A stretch of 64,000 bases of DNA from Chryseobacterium indologenes (GCA_001013295.1 LAZY01000005.1:108565-172564), one strand, 5' to 3'. Shown: positions 25,211 through 35,404, numbered from the stretch's first letter. Notes: generated by a model not told the origin, from the sequence alone. Program-made: numbers and translations.

Positions 25211-27367
25211 TTATTTTACCGGTTTGATAGAGATAGCAAAACCACCACTTCTTACCATTTTAAAATTAATCTTTGACTTGCTTGTAATTTCTTTCTTGTA
25301 GATATTATAGCTTTGAGGATTATCGATATAATCGGCATCTTTTCCATCTTCATAGATAGTTGCCTCATATTTCTTTCCTTTATCCAGGAATGAGAAGTCC
25401 ACGGTGTATTCACGCTTGTTTTCGTCGGTAATACCTCCCACAAACCAATTCTCTGTACCTTTTGCTTTTCTTGCAGTGATCACATAATCTCCCGGCTCAG
25501 CTGATAAAATTTTTGTATCATCCCAATCTGCCGCTACATCCTTGATAAACTGGAAAGCATCCATATGCTTTTTATAGTTTTCAGGAAGATCTGCCGCCAT
25601 CTGAAGAGGCATATACATCGTCACATATAATGCAAGCTGCTTTGCCAGCGTAGTTTTCACAAAACGTTTATCTCCAGGGAAGTAATAATCTAACTTAGTT
25701 TGGAAAATTCCCGGAGTGTAATCCATAGAACCACCCATCCATCTTGTAAACGGAAGTACTGTCTGATGATCTGGCTTATTTCCTCCGAATGCTTCATATT
25801 CTGTTCCACGAGCTGCTTCTGCAGAGATATAATTCGGATAGGTACGGCTTTCTCCTGTAGGGCGTACAGACTCGTGAGAGTTGACCATGATCTTATATTC
25901 ATTTGCTTTTTCAGCAATTCTATAGTAATGGTTAATCGTCCATTGAGAGTAATGGTGCTCTCCTCTAGGAATAATATCTCCTACATATCCTGTTTTCACA
26001 GCATCGTATCCATATTTATTCATCGTCTGGAAAGCTTTGTCAGCCCATCTTTCGTAGTTGGTTGCAGAACCTGAAGTTTCATGGTGCATGATCAGCTTGA
26101 TTCCTTTTGAATGCGCATAATCATTTAGCATTTTAATATCAAAATCCGGGTAAGGGGTAATGAAATCAAAAACAAATTCTTTGGAATGCCCGAACCAGTC
26201 TTCCCAACCGATGTTCCAGCCTTCGATCAATAGTCCCTGAAATCCGTTTTCTGCTGCAAAGTCGATATATTCTTTAACTTTTGTATTATTGGCAGCATGT
26301 TTTCCGTTTGGAGTCAATTTTGAGAAATCGGTTTTGTCCAAATGAACATTTTCAGCCGTAGAATAAGCCCACTGGGATTTTCCGATAATCATTTCCCACC
26401 AAACCCCCATATATTTTGTAGGGTGAATGTAAGAGGTATCGGTATATTTTGTAGGTTCGTTCAGGTTGAAGATCATTTTGGAATCCATCACCTCTTCTGC
26501 TTTCGGAGCTACAATAATCGTTCTCCAAGGCGTTACTGAAGGGGTTTGCATATATCCTTTCGCTCCCTGTCTGTCAGCAGTCAAATGCGTTTTGAATTTG
26601 AAATTCTGAGCATCAACCTCCAGATGTGAAGCCGGATAATCCAATACTGCTGCTTCTGCAACGTTAATGTATAAAGGAGTTTTTCCTTCTTTTTTAAGCA
26701 TTAATGGAGACTGTACTGCATTTTTGATCAGCTTCTGAGAAGCGTTGGCATCCGCAGCCTGGGTCCATTTTGCCGGGATTTCGGAAACATTGGTTTCCTG
26801 ATACTGATATTCCTGAGAATCATAGTCTGCCACGATCCACCAAGCCTTCATATCGGTTGGAAAATCAATTTCAGAATCTTCTTCTCTGATCACGAAATAG
26901 TTAAGATTTTTCTGCTGTGGAAACTCATATCTGAATCCAAGACCATCATTAAACAGTCTGAATTTCACTACAATACTTCTATCTGTAGAAGCCTGATTAA
27001 GCTTGACAGCTAACTCGTTGTAGTTGTTGATATAATTTTTCTTTTCTCCAAGAACCGGCTGCCAGGTCTCATTCTTAGAATCTCTTTTTTCATCTACCTT
27101 TGCAAAACCGTTGTTCAGGTCGTATTTTGCATCTTCCGGCTTGGCAATTTCGGAAGCAAATTTTATGGCTGTGTCTTTAAATAATCTCAATCCCAATTTA
27201 GAATCTTCAACCACTACTGCCCCATTGTATTTCAGGTTATAGTAGGGCACTCCTTCTTTCAACTGAAAGTTCATTTCAAACTTTCCATCCGGAGATTTTA
27301 AAGATTGGGCTTTTACCCCCACAAACATCATTGAGAGCAAAAGCGCTCCAACTGTAATTTTCTTCAT
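25211..27367 (-). CDS. susB: GH97 alpha-glucosidase, SusB-like
   Basis: This 718-residue exported enzyme (signal peptide ending GVKAQ) has the GH97 three-domain layout: an N-terminal beta-sandwich (about 22-290), a barrel and a C-terminal sheet domain. The glutamate of HHETS (E430) and that of NSHES (E499), plus AEAARGTEYEAFGG, match the inverting SusB type, which uses glutamate as base and calcium ligands, rather than the retaining type. It releases glucose from maltooligosaccharides in the periplasm. It follows susE after a 78-base gap containing a hairpin, and a strong terminator follows it. Confidence 0.94.
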   Translation of the reverse strand: MKKITVGALLLSMMFVGVKAQSLKSPDGKFEMNFQLKEGVPYYNLKYNGAVVVEDSKLGLRLFKDTAIKFASEIAKPEDAKYDLNNGFAKVDEKRDSKNETWQPVLGEKKNYINNYNELAVKLNQASTDRSIVVKFRLFNDGLGFRYEFPQQKNLNYFVIREEDSEIDFPTDMKAWWIVADYDSQEYQYQETNVSEIPAKWTQAADANASQKLIKNAVQSPLMLKKEGKTPLYINVAEAAVLDYPASHLEVDAQNFKFKTHLTADRQGAKGYMQTPSVTPWRTIIVAPKAEEVMDSKMIFNLNEPTKYTDTSYIHPTKYMGVWWEMIIGKSQWAYSTAENVHLDKTDFSKLTPNGKHAANNTKVKEYIDFAAENGFQGLLIEGWNIGWEDWFGHSKEFVFDFITPYPDFDIKMLNDYAHSKGIKLIMHHETSGSATNYERWADKAFQTMNKYGYDAVKTGYVGDIIPRGEHHYSQWTINHYYRIAEKANEYKIMVNSHESVRPTGESRTYPNYISAEAARGTEYEAFGGNKPDHQTVLPFTRWMGGSMDYTPGIFQTKLDYYFPGDKRFVKTTLAKQLALYVTMYMPLQMAADLPENYKKHMDAFQFIKDVAADWDDTKILSAEPGDYVITARKAKGTENWFVGGITDENKREYTVDFSFLDKGKKYEATIYEDGKDADYIDNPQSYNIYKKEITSKSKINFKMVRSGGFAISIKPVK

Positions 27368-27398
27368 AATGACTATTTAATTAACTTAAAAAATAAAT

Positions 27399-27424
27399 AA
27401 AGTGCTGCGGTAAAGCAGCACTTT
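27399..27424 (-). terminator. Intercistronic hairpin between susE and susB
   Basis: AAAGTGCTGC pairs perfectly with GCAGCACTTT around six bases. The following minus-strand sequence TTATTTATTTTTT is T-rich but interrupted. It may lower susB expression relative to susCDE or mark an RNA processing point. Confidence 0.6.
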
Positions 27425-27445
27425 GCTTTTATAAACTTAATGTTC

Positions 27446-28567
27446 TTACAATTTTGTAATGGTTAACTTATAATATGCTGAATTATGTAAATCTAATTCG
27501 ATTTTATAGTTTCCTGATTCCAGAACTTTATATCCCGGATCTCCAGTTACTGTATTTTCAGCATTGAAATACGTTTGTACTGATTTTCCTGAAGCTAAAG
27601 CCTGATCGTCTTGCTTAGGCTGGAACTTCAATACCCAATCATCATTTGCTCTGAATTTAAACACTCCAGTATTCGACAAAGCAATTGAATTAATCACATA
27701 AGTTTTAGTTGATGGGTTATATACAAAATCAGTATCTGATCCCCAACCTGTAGGTGTAGCATCTCCAATAACTCCAAAGTTGGCAATAACGGAAGAATAA
27801 GTATTGGCTACCCAATCCACATTAATATAATAGGTTCCTGCAGCAGGAGCTTTTATATTGTCTCCATCTGCTTTTAATTTCCCTGTATGAGTTCCATCAT
27901 CTCCTTTATTTCCTGGCCAATCCTGACTTATAGTAAATTTATATTTTCCATCTTCAGCACCAGCAACAGTATTGATCCAGATAAATCCTCTGTATTTATC
28001 ATTTTTCTCAGGCGAAAATAAGTTAGGAGAATTACCTGGTGCCCAATCTGCATATCCTGCTGCTCCGGCATAGCTCCCAGGAACATTTATTTTAGGATAA
28101 ATAAGATCTGGATTTGGAGTATAGCCCGTCATATTTACCGTAATTACATTTGAATAATAGAATGTAGTACTGTTTAAAGCTGTTCTCATTCTTATTTCAA
28201 TAGGTTTAGCCGCATCAGGAGCCACATTCAACTGTGCCAAGATATTATTCAGTTGTAAATGGGTAAGAGAAAAACTCTTTTGATCTGAAGGTAAATCCTG
28301 TAATACGTTTGCAGAAAAATTGGTTCCTGCTACTGCAAATTGCAAAGCATTCGTAAATCCCACATTCGGATTAAAAGTTGGGTTCTCCCAAGTAAAAGTT
28401 AGTACGTTTTGGGTTGCCTTTGTTTCATCAAGCACTACTGAGTTTTTATCTGCAGCTATTTTTGCCTGTGAAATGTTTTTTAACTCTATTTTATCCTCCT
28501 CTTTTGAACATGAGATAAGGTATAAACCAACCAGAGTAACTAATAAAACATTAAATATCTTTTTCAT
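27446..28567 (-). CDS. susE: SusE-type starch-binding outer-membrane lipoprotein
   Basis: This 373-residue protein has a lipoprotein signal peptide ending YLISC. The residues after the cysteine are SKEEDK, an acidic run like the flavobacterial export signal for surface lipoproteins. An Ig-like SusE N-domain (about 25-150, with VLDETKATQNVLTFTW) is followed by two modules containing YYINVDW and FKFRANDDW, the style of starch-binding SusE/SusF modules. It would hold starch at the cell surface. It lies 16 bases after susD in the same operon. Confidence 0.88.
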   Translation of the reverse strand: MKKIFNVLLVTLVGLYLISCSKEEDKIELKNISQAKIAADKNSVVLDETKATQNVLTFTWENPTFNPNVGFTNALQFAVAGTNFSANVLQDLPSDQKSFSLTHLQLNNILAQLNVAPDAAKPIEIRMRTALNSTTFYYSNVITVNMTGYTPNPDLIYPKINVPGSYAGAAGYADWAPGNSPNLFSPEKNDKYRGFIWINTVAGAEDGKYKFTISQDWPGNKGDDGTHTGKLKADGDNIKAPAAGTYYINVDWVANTYSSVIANFGVIGDATPTGWGSDTDFVYNPSTKTYVINSIALSNTGVFKFRANDDWVLKFQPKQDDQALASGKSVQTYFNAENTVTGDPGYKVLESGNYKIELDLHNSAYYKLTITKL

Positions 28568-28583
28568 TTTTTAGTTTTTAAGA

Positions 28584-30152
28584 TTAATAACCTGGATTTT
28601 GAGTTAAATTAGGGTTTGCCTGTAAAGCAGTTGTAGGAATCGGGAACACTTTATAATTGTCCGAAATAGAAGTTCCGTTTTTGACACCTCCTTTCCAAGG
28701 CCATAAATAAGATGCACCAGTAAACAGTCCATATCTGATCAGATCCTGTCTTCTTACTCCTTCAAGGTTTAATTCACGTGCTCTTTCATCAAGAACAGAC
28801 TGTAATGTGATTGAACCGACAGCGGGTGCTCCTGCTCTCGCTCTCACTTGATTTACATACGTTAACCCTTGTGCAGTATTTGCAGATGCAGCACCTCTAA
28901 GGGCACATTCAGCATAAATTAAGTAAGCCTCACTTAATCTGAATAAAGGAAAATCTGTTGATGAAAAAGCAGTAGCCCCACCTGTTCCATCAGAATTTTT
29001 ATTCCAGAATTTATCTGACGGGAAACCATTATTCCATGTTTTATAATCATCCATTTCCCATTGATGCCCTTGAGTCCAGAATAGTTTAGCCCTCGCATCA
29101 GTGCTTGCTTGAAGATCGGCAGCGCTATTACCAAATAGGCCATACCATGCTTTTGTAGCTCTGTGTCCAGCCCAGCCATCTGTTGCTCCAAAATCTGCAA
29201 GAACCATTGTTTCTGTACTTAAGCTTCCATTTACAAGATAGGTTGTATTCCCATAACTCTGACTTGAAACAGCATCTGCAATTAATGGGAAAATAATCTC
29301 TTTTGAAGTATTGTTATCTGCAGAGAAATTCTTTCTGTAGTTAGATTCTAACTGATATCCTCCTTCGTTAATTACTTTGCTTACATAAATAGCTGCATCA
29401 TTATATCTTGCTGTCCCTGTATAGACTTCAGCATTTAAATATAATTTTGCTAGTAACATTCTTACGACAGATTTGTTAGCTCTACCATAAGAATTTGTTT
29501 GAGGAAGCTGATTTTCAATTGCTAAAAGTTCACTTTCCACATAATTGAATAAATCCTTTCTTGAAGCCTCCGGTAAAGGAACACTAGAATTAAAATTATC
29601 ATCATTTACCAAAGGACCTTTTCCAAACAAATCTACCAGATAATAATACGAAAGAGCTCTTAGAAACCTCAGTTCGTTAATAACCTGATCCTTATTAGCA
29701 TAGTTTATATTACCATTTTTCATGATAAGAATAAGATTGGTAGCCTGAGGAACTGTATAATAAATTCTATCGTATACATATTTGAAAAACTTATTATTAC
29801 TGGTCCAGTTTGTAGTGGTAGTTAACTGATCCAGTCCATTATCTCCCCATCTGTTTTTCATTCCGTCAGCAGTGAAATCATTCAGGTTTACAATTCCTCT
29901 GATAAAAGGAGATTCTCCTGCATTGGCTCCTTGTAAATCAGACTTATCCGGTCCTTCAACACTGGAAAGAGCAAAACTTGCATATAGTCTTGAAAGTAAT
30001 CCTTCAACTGCTTTTGGATCTTGTTGCAATAAATTTTCAAGAGTCAAATCATATTTTGGCTCCGTATCCAAATCATTAAGGCAAGATGTCGTTGCAAAAA
30101 TCATCATAGAGGCAATTGCAATGAACTTTATTTTAAATTTAATATTTTTCAT
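28584..30152 (-). CDS. susD: SusD/RagB nutrient-binding outer-membrane lipoprotein
   Basis: This 522-residue protein has a lipobox at ATTSC. The N-terminal half shows the four TPR-like helical pairs typical of SusD (for example NELRFLRALSYYYLVDLFG, then KLYLNAEVYTG). The C-terminal SusD motifs include FRLSEAYLIYAECALRG, VNQVRARAGAP and ELNLEGVRRQDLIRYG. It closes the SusC barrel and captures oligosaccharides, here probably starch-derived given SusB and SusE next to it. It lies 19 bases after susC. Confidence 0.95.
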   Translation of the reverse strand: MKNIKFKIKFIAIASMMIFATTSCLNDLDTEPKYDLTLENLLQQDPKAVEGLLSRLYASFALSSVEGPDKSDLQGANAGESPFIRGIVNLNDFTADGMKNRWGDNGLDQLTTTTNWTSNNKFFKYVYDRIYYTVPQATNLILIMKNGNINYANKDQVINELRFLRALSYYYLVDLFGKGPLVNDDNFNSSVPLPEASRKDLFNYVESELLAIENQLPQTNSYGRANKSVVRMLLAKLYLNAEVYTGTARYNDAAIYVSKVINEGGYQLESNYRKNFSADNNTSKEIIFPLIADAVSSQSYGNTTYLVNGSLSTETMVLADFGATDGWAGHRATKAWYGLFGNSAADLQASTDARAKLFWTQGHQWEMDDYKTWNNGFPSDKFWNKNSDGTGGATAFSSTDFPLFRLSEAYLIYAECALRGAASANTAQGLTYVNQVRARAGAPAVGSITLQSVLDERARELNLEGVRRQDLIRYGLFTGASYLWPWKGGVKNGTSISDNYKVFPIPTTALQANPNLTQNPGY

Positions 30153-30171
30153 TTTCTTCTAATTTTAAATT

Positions 30172-33015
30172 TTAGAAATTAAAATTGAAACCAACTGTGT
30201 AGATTCTTGGTCTTGGATAAAAATTATTATCAATGGCATTGAAGTTCTCAGGATCCTGTCCTTTATACTTGGTGATAACAAACGCATTGCTCACAGAACC
30301 ATAGATTCTAACATTGGTACTGCCAAACATATTTTTAACAAGGTATCCAATTGTAGCATTGTCCAGTCTTAAGAAAGATGCATCTTCTAAAAAGAAATCA
30401 GAAAAATAGGTATTGTCTGTCAAATTTATAAAAGGTGACGTAGAAGCATAGTTCAGTACATTATTTAATCCAACGTCATTTTGCGGAACGGCATATTGTT
30501 TAAAACCTTGAGCCAATTTTCTGGAATTAAACACCTTCCCTCCAATCTGTCCTCTGAAGTTAGCACTAAAATCCCAGTTTTTATAATTTAATGAAGTACT
30601 GAAACCATAGGTCCAGTTAGGTCTTAAAGATGTATAATATCTATCATCATTGTTAATTTTCCCATCTCCATTTCTATCAACATACACATCAGGCAAAGGA
30701 TTTCCATTACTATCATATACTTGTTGGAATACCCATGCAGAATAAGGCTGATAGCCCTGTACATGATAAGCTAACTGAGTTCCCGTTCCTACCGGAAGTC
30801 CTCCGTCTTGGGCTGAGATTACAGATTCCAGTTTAGTTACTTTTCCTTTATTATACCCCATATTCCCTGAAATACTCCAAGTAAAATTTTCTTGTTTTAT
30901 TGGAGTTAGAGTTAAGTTTAATTCAACCCCTCTATTATTCATTTCTCCAACATTATCAATAAAATCATTAGTCAGACCCTGACCAGGTGGAATCGTTCTT
31001 TGTGCTAGCAGATTTGTCGTTTTTCTATCATAAATATCAAAACTACCTGTTAACAAGTTATTTCTAAATAATGTAAAATCTAATCCTCCATTAACAGTAG
31101 TAGTCGTTTCCCAGGTTAAACCATCATTAAAAGGACGGGCACTATAGGTACCAATTGCCGGAAAATATTGAGAGTTAGCACTTCCTATTTGGAAAAGAGG
31201 TCTCGAAGGATAAAATCCTGCAATTCCTGTTATATCTTGCTGCCCAGTTTTACCCCAGCCAAGTCTAAGCTTAAGTTCTTTTACCTGAGAAACATCTTTT
31301 AGAAAATTCTCTTCACTCATTTTCCATGCAAATCCTACTGCAGGAAAATACCCCCATCTATTCTCTTTTTTGAATAATGATGATGCATCTGCTCTGAATG
31401 TAACTGTAAACAAATATTTATTTAAAATATCTACATTCGAACGGGCTATAAATGATTGTAAATTTAAACTGTTGAAATACTTTTCTTCAGGGTTCAACGG
31501 AGATTTAAGAGTAGGGACTCTTAATCCGGAAGCATCATCATATCTATAGGTATCTTTATCCCCTTCGTTTCTGAAGTTCTGATAAGAATATCCTCCTTGA
31601 ATCAGGAAATTAGAAATAAAACCTGAAAGCTTTTTATTATAGACCAAATAAGCATCCATCGTTTTATTCAAAATATTCTGCTTTTCACGATAATCAATAC
31701 CAGGATTGAAAACATAGTGCGCAGAACCATCTGTAGGAAGTTTGTAAGTCTGTATTGCATTATTACCAAAAACGGTCTTAAGATCTGATTCTGATGACTC
31801 AAGTCCTAAATTTAAAACAGCTCTAAGATCCGGTAAAAAATGCATTTTATAATCGAACTCTACATTCCCCAAAAACTTTTTTACTTTTTGAGGCGAAGTA
31901 CGCTGCATCAAAGCTGCCATAGGATTGTCCTGTCCAATCTTTTTATATGGGTTTTTGTTGGTGTCAATATTTTGATAATACCCTCCAAAATCAACACCAT
32001 AAGGAATGTTATTTGAATAAATTGGTAAGGTAGGATTAATATTGACAGCTCCTCCAATTGCAGCTCCTGCATCAATAGCATTTAGATCCGAGATAATACC
32101 TTTGGCATTAATATCCACTTTTAAATGGTTATCGAAGAAAGTAGGAGTTAATTTTAACGATCCGGAAAATCTTTCATAATCACTGGTTCTTACAACACCT
32201 TCTGTTCTGTTATATCCTAATGATAACCTGATAGGAAGCTTTTTAAATAAGTTTCCGGAGATACTTAAATTATTATCACTGGAAACCGATGTTCTATAGA
32301 TCGCTTTTTGCCAATCCGTATCATAAATCTGACCAGGAATTGTAGGATTGTTTACATCTCCACCAACTCCCAATCTGTAATTATATTGAGGATAAAAAGT
32401 ATTAATATAGTTTACAAAGTCTGAAGACTTCATCACATCCATATATTTAGTCACTTCTCCTACGGAAACATTGGTACTTAAATTGATCTTCAATTTACCA
32501 CCTCCTTTTTTGGTAGTAATAATGATAACCCCATTTGAAGCTCTGGAACCATAGATAGCAGTAGCAGATGCGTCCTTCAATATTGCAAATGATTCAATAT
32601 CGTTCGGGTTGACAAGGTTAAGTGGGTTACCAACTCCAGCAGGATTACTTGAGTCCAAAGGAACACCATCAATTACAATTAATGGGTTGTTTTGCGCATT
32701 CAGGGATGCACCACCTCTGATCCTGATATTGGGTTTCGAGTCAGGAGATCCTCCGTCATTGGTAATCCTCACACCCGGAGCTTTACCATTGATCAGCTGG
32801 TCTGCCGAGACAATAGCACCTTTGTTAAAGTCCTTTTCAGAAACCGCAGTGATAGATCCTGTAAGGTCAGACTTCTTTTTAGCACCATACCCTATCAGTA
32901 CCACCTCCTCAATCTTCTTCTCCTTGGTGACAGAGTCTTTAGTCTGCGCATGCATTACTGTACTGGCCAGTAAAAAAGCGGGCGCAATTTTTAATACTGT
33001 TGTAAAATTCTTCAC
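30172..33015 (-). CDS. susC: SusC/RagA TonB-linked outer-membrane transporter
   Basis: This 947-residue protein has a signal peptide ending VMHAQ, then a TonB-box region (KKIEEVVLIGYG). The plug domain follows, with NIRIRGGASLN, PLIVIDGVPLD and the SusC signature SATAIYGSRASNGVIIITTKKG, then a 22-strand barrel ending YTVGFNFNF. It lacks the N-terminal carboxypeptidase-like regulatory domain that many SusC proteins carry before the TonB box, which explains its shorter length. It imports oligosaccharides through the SusD lid. It is first in susC-susD-susE-susB; the 330-base region upstream holds several palindromes. Confidence 0.96.
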   Translation of the reverse strand: MKNFTTVLKIAPAFLLASTVMHAQTKDSVTKEKKIEEVVLIGYGAKKKSDLTGSITAVSEKDFNKGAIVSADQLINGKAPGVRITNDGGSPDSKPNIRIRGGASLNAQNNPLIVIDGVPLDSSNPAGVGNPLNLVNPNDIESFAILKDASATAIYGSRASNGVIIITTKKGGGKLKINLSTNVSVGEVTKYMDVMKSSDFVNYINTFYPQYNYRLGVGGDVNNPTIPGQIYDTDWQKAIYRTSVSSDNNLSISGNLFKKLPIRLSLGYNRTEGVVRTSDYERFSGSLKLTPTFFDNHLKVDINAKGIISDLNAIDAGAAIGGAVNINPTLPIYSNNIPYGVDFGGYYQNIDTNKNPYKKIGQDNPMAALMQRTSPQKVKKFLGNVEFDYKMHFLPDLRAVLNLGLESSESDLKTVFGNNAIQTYKLPTDGSAHYVFNPGIDYREKQNILNKTMDAYLVYNKKLSGFISNFLIQGGYSYQNFRNEGDKDTYRYDDASGLRVPTLKSPLNPEEKYFNSLNLQSFIARSNVDILNKYLFTVTFRADASSLFKKENRWGYFPAVGFAWKMSEENFLKDVSQVKELKLRLGWGKTGQQDITGIAGFYPSRPLFQIGSANSQYFPAIGTYSARPFNDGLTWETTTTVNGGLDFTLFRNNLLTGSFDIYDRKTTNLLAQRTIPPGQGLTNDFIDNVGEMNNRGVELNLTLTPIKQENFTWSISGNMGYNKGKVTKLESVISAQDGGLPVGTGTQLAYHVQGYQPYSAWVFQQVYDSNGNPLPDVYVDRNGDGKINNDDRYYTSLRPNWTYGFSTSLNYKNWDFSANFRGQIGGKVFNSRKLAQGFKQYAVPQNDVGLNNVLNYASTSPFINLTDNTYFSDFFLEDASFLRLDNATIGYLVKNMFGSTNVRIYGSVSNAFVITKYKGQDPENFNAIDNNFYPRPRIYTVGFNFNF

Positions 33016-33218
33016 AATCTTATTTTTATAGTTTCGTTTCAGTCATATTCTGGCGTGAAGCCAGTTTTGCAATTTAAAAAAAAAATAGATTTATTATAAA
33101 TTTAATATAATTTATGATAAAATTATGTATATTACGAAACCAATTTTAGTTAGTTATTTACCCATCAATAACTTACACGAAGCTATGTAATACATACTAT
33201 TTACTTTACATTAACAAA

Positions 33219-33240
33219 AAGTTAAACGATTGTTTAACTT
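33219..33240. promoter_or_regulatory. Perfect inverted repeat upstream of susC and metG
   Basis: AAGTTAAAC and GTTTAACTT flank GATT, a perfect 9-bp dyad. It lies about 205 bases upstream of susC and 106 bases upstream of metG, which is too far from the metG -7 element to be a simple operator for it. A binding site for a sus regulator is possible; no regulator gene is in the window. Confidence 0.45.
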
Positions 33241-33268
33241 AATTTCATATTCAGCTCCTAAAAAAGTG

Positions 33269-33304
33269 CTAAAACGTTTAAGAATTCCTCTAATAGTGGA
33301 ATTC
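33269..33304. promoter_or_regulatory. CG-centred palindrome and EcoRI-like dyad near the metG promoter
   Basis: CTAAAACGTTTAAG at 33269-33282 is a 12-of-14 palindrome centred on CG, the form of LacI-family operators. It touches GAATTCC (33282-33288), which is the exact inverted partner of GGAATTC (33298-33304). The second dyad overlaps the expected -33 region of metG. Confidence 0.4.
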
Positions 33305-33317
33305 GGCAGATAATCCT

Positions 33318-33325
33318 TATCTTTG
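33318..33325 (+). promoter_or_regulatory. -7 element of metG
   Basis: TATCTTTG fits TAnnTTTG exactly and lies 20 bases before the metG ATG. A clear TTG at -33 is not present. Confidence 0.65.
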
Positions 33326-33345
33326 CAGTTAAAACTTTACTATAA

Positions 33346-35382
33346 ATGTCAAACAGAAAGATGATTACGGCAGCTTTGCCTTATGCAAACGGGCCTGTTC
33401 ATATAGGACATTTGGCAGGTGTTTATATTCCTGCGGATGTTTACGCAAGATTTCAGAGAAGATTAGGAAAAGATGTAGCGTTTATCTGTGGTTCAGATGA
33501 GCACGGGATTCCTATTACCATAAGAGCAAAAAAAGAAGGAGTTACCCCTCAGGACATCGTTGATAAGTATCACGGAATCATCAAAAAATCTTTTTCTGAT
33601 CTGGGAATTTCATTCGATGAATATTCGAGAACTACTTCCAAGAACCATTATGAAACCAGCCAGGACTTCTTCAAGGTTTTATATGAAAAAGGAAAATTCA
33701 CAGAAGAAGTTTCCGAACAGTATTTTGATGAGCAGGCAGGAGAATTCCTTGCGGACCGTTATATTGTAGGAACCTGTCCGAACTGTGGTAACGAAAATGC
33801 TTATGGTGACCAGTGTGAGAAGTGCGGTTCTACCCTTTCTCCATCTGAACTGATCAATCCAAAGTCAATGCTAAGCGGAAATGTTCCTATCCTTAAAGAT
33901 ACCAAGAACTGGTATCTGCCTTTAAATGAATATGAAGACTTCTTAAATGAGTGGATCATTGAAGGTCATAAAGACGATTGGAAACCGAATGTTTACGGCC
34001 AGGTAAAATCATGGTTAAACGATGGTCTGAAGCCACGTGCGATGACCAGAGACCTGAACTGGGGTGTTCCTGTTCCTCTGCCTAATGCAGAAGGAAAAGT
34101 ACTTTACGTATGGTTTGATGCACCAATCGGGTATATTTCATTCACCAAAGAATGGGCTGAGAAAAACGGAAAAGACTGGAAAGAGTACTGGCAAAGCGAA
34201 AACAGTGACCTGGTACACTTTATCGGAAAAGATAATATTGTATTCCACTGTATTATCTTCCCGGCGATGATGAAAGCTCACGGAGATTACATCATGCCTA
34301 AAAATGTTCCTGCTTTTGAATTCCTGAACCTAGAGAATGATAAAATCTCAACATCAAGAAACTGGGCAGTATGGGCGCATGAATATGTGGAAGACTTCCC
34401 TGGACAGCAGGATGTTTTAAGATATGCTTTGCTTTCGTCAGCTCCTGAAACTAAGGACAATAACTTTACATGGAAGGATTTCCAGACAAAAAATAATTCT
34501 GAGTTGGTTAATAAATTTGGAAACTTCATTAATAGAGTTATTTCTTTCACTAACAAAAACTTTGAAGGAAAAGTTCCAAATGGTATTTTAGATGATACAA
34601 GTAAAGCTGCAATGAAGACAGCAATTGAAGACGTTAACAATTATCTGGAAAAATATGAATTTAGAAATGCATTAAATGCATTTATGCTTTTAGTAGATTA
34701 TGGTAATCAATATCTTCAAAATGCAGAACCTTGGAAGACAATAAAGAATGATACAAATGAGGCTGGGCAAGCAATGTTTGTCGGAGCCCAAATTTCTGCC
34801 GTTGTTGCTCAATTATGTGAACCATTCATGCCATTCTCAGCTGAAAAGTTATTTGGATACTTCAATATTGAGAAAAAGAATTGGAATGATTTACAAAATA
34901 CTGAAATCCATATTGAAGTCGGACATAAAATTGAAGAAGCTCCTTTATTATTTACTAAAATAGAAGACAACGTAATCGAAGCTCAGATCCAAAAGCTGGA
35001 AGACACCAAACAAAACAATAAAAAAACAAACCCTAACGCCAAACCTATGAAAGAAGAGATCACATTTGATGATTTTACTAAAATAGACCTTAGAACTGCA
35101 ACCATTTTAGAAGCTGAAAAAGTAGAAAAAGCAGATAAATTACTGAAACTTACTGTAGATACAGGAGTAGATGTAAGAACGGTTGTTTCAGGAATTGCAG
35201 AAAGCTTTACTCCTGAAGAGGTAATCGGTAAGCAGGTAATGATCCTGTTAAACCTTGCACCAAGAAAGATCAGAGGAATTGAGTCTCAGGGAATGTTATT
35301 ATTGACGACTAAACCTGACGGAAAATTATCTTTCGTTACTCCAGACGACAGCAATGTTGAAAACGGTATTGAGATCGGATAA
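33346..35382 (+). CDS. metG: Methionyl-tRNA synthetase with C-terminal tRNA-binding domain
   Basis: This 678-residue class I synthetase charges tRNA-Met. The HIGH motif is in PYANGPVHIGHLAG (about residues 12-25). The zinc knuckle has CPNCG and CEKCG. The KMSKS loop appears as DKISTSRNW. Residues about 570-678 form the EMAP/Trbp111-like domain (FDDFTKIDLRTATILEAE, ending with NVENGIEIG) that binds tRNA and dimerises the enzyme. It is monocistronic, with its own promoter and a strong terminator. Confidence 0.97.
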   Translation: MSNRKMITAALPYANGPVHIGHLAGVYIPADVYARFQRRLGKDVAFICGSDEHGIPITIRAKKEGVTPQDIVDKYHGIIKKSFSDLGISFDEYSRTTSKNHYETSQDFFKVLYEKGKFTEEVSEQYFDEQAGEFLADRYIVGTCPNCGNENAYGDQCEKCGSTLSPSELINPKSMLSGNVPILKDTKNWYLPLNEYEDFLNEWIIEGHKDDWKPNVYGQVKSWLNDGLKPRAMTRDLNWGVPVPLPNAEGKVLYVWFDAPIGYISFTKEWAEKNGKDWKEYWQSENSDLVHFIGKDNIVFHCIIFPAMMKAHGDYIMPKNVPAFEFLNLENDKISTSRNWAVWAHEYVEDFPGQQDVLRYALLSSAPETKDNNFTWKDFQTKNNSELVNKFGNFINRVISFTNKNFEGKVPNGILDDTSKAAMKTAIEDVNNYLEKYEFRNALNAFMLLVDYGNQYLQNAEPWKTIKNDTNEAGQAMFVGAQISAVVAQLCEPFMPFSAEKLFGYFNIEKKNWNDLQNTEIHIEVGHKIEEAPLLFTKIEDNVIEAQIQKLEDTKQNNKKTNPNAKPMKEEITFDDFTKIDLRTATILEAEKVEKADKLLKLTVDTGVDVRTVVSGIAESFTPEEVIGKQVMILLNLAPRKIRGIESQGMLLLTTKPDGKLSFVTPDDSNVENGIEIG

Positions 35383-35404
35383 TCATTTATCAATCATATA
35401 TAAG

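Noticed and set aside
32609..33031. Open frame of 140 codons opposite the susC start
   Set aside because: Antisense to the conserved SusC plug; its apparent signal is a mirror of conserved codons.
34480..34980. Apparent AT-richer segment within metG as horizontal transfer
   Set aside because: The reading frame and MetRS domain order are continuous, and codon choice varies mildly; not strong enough to claim recombination.
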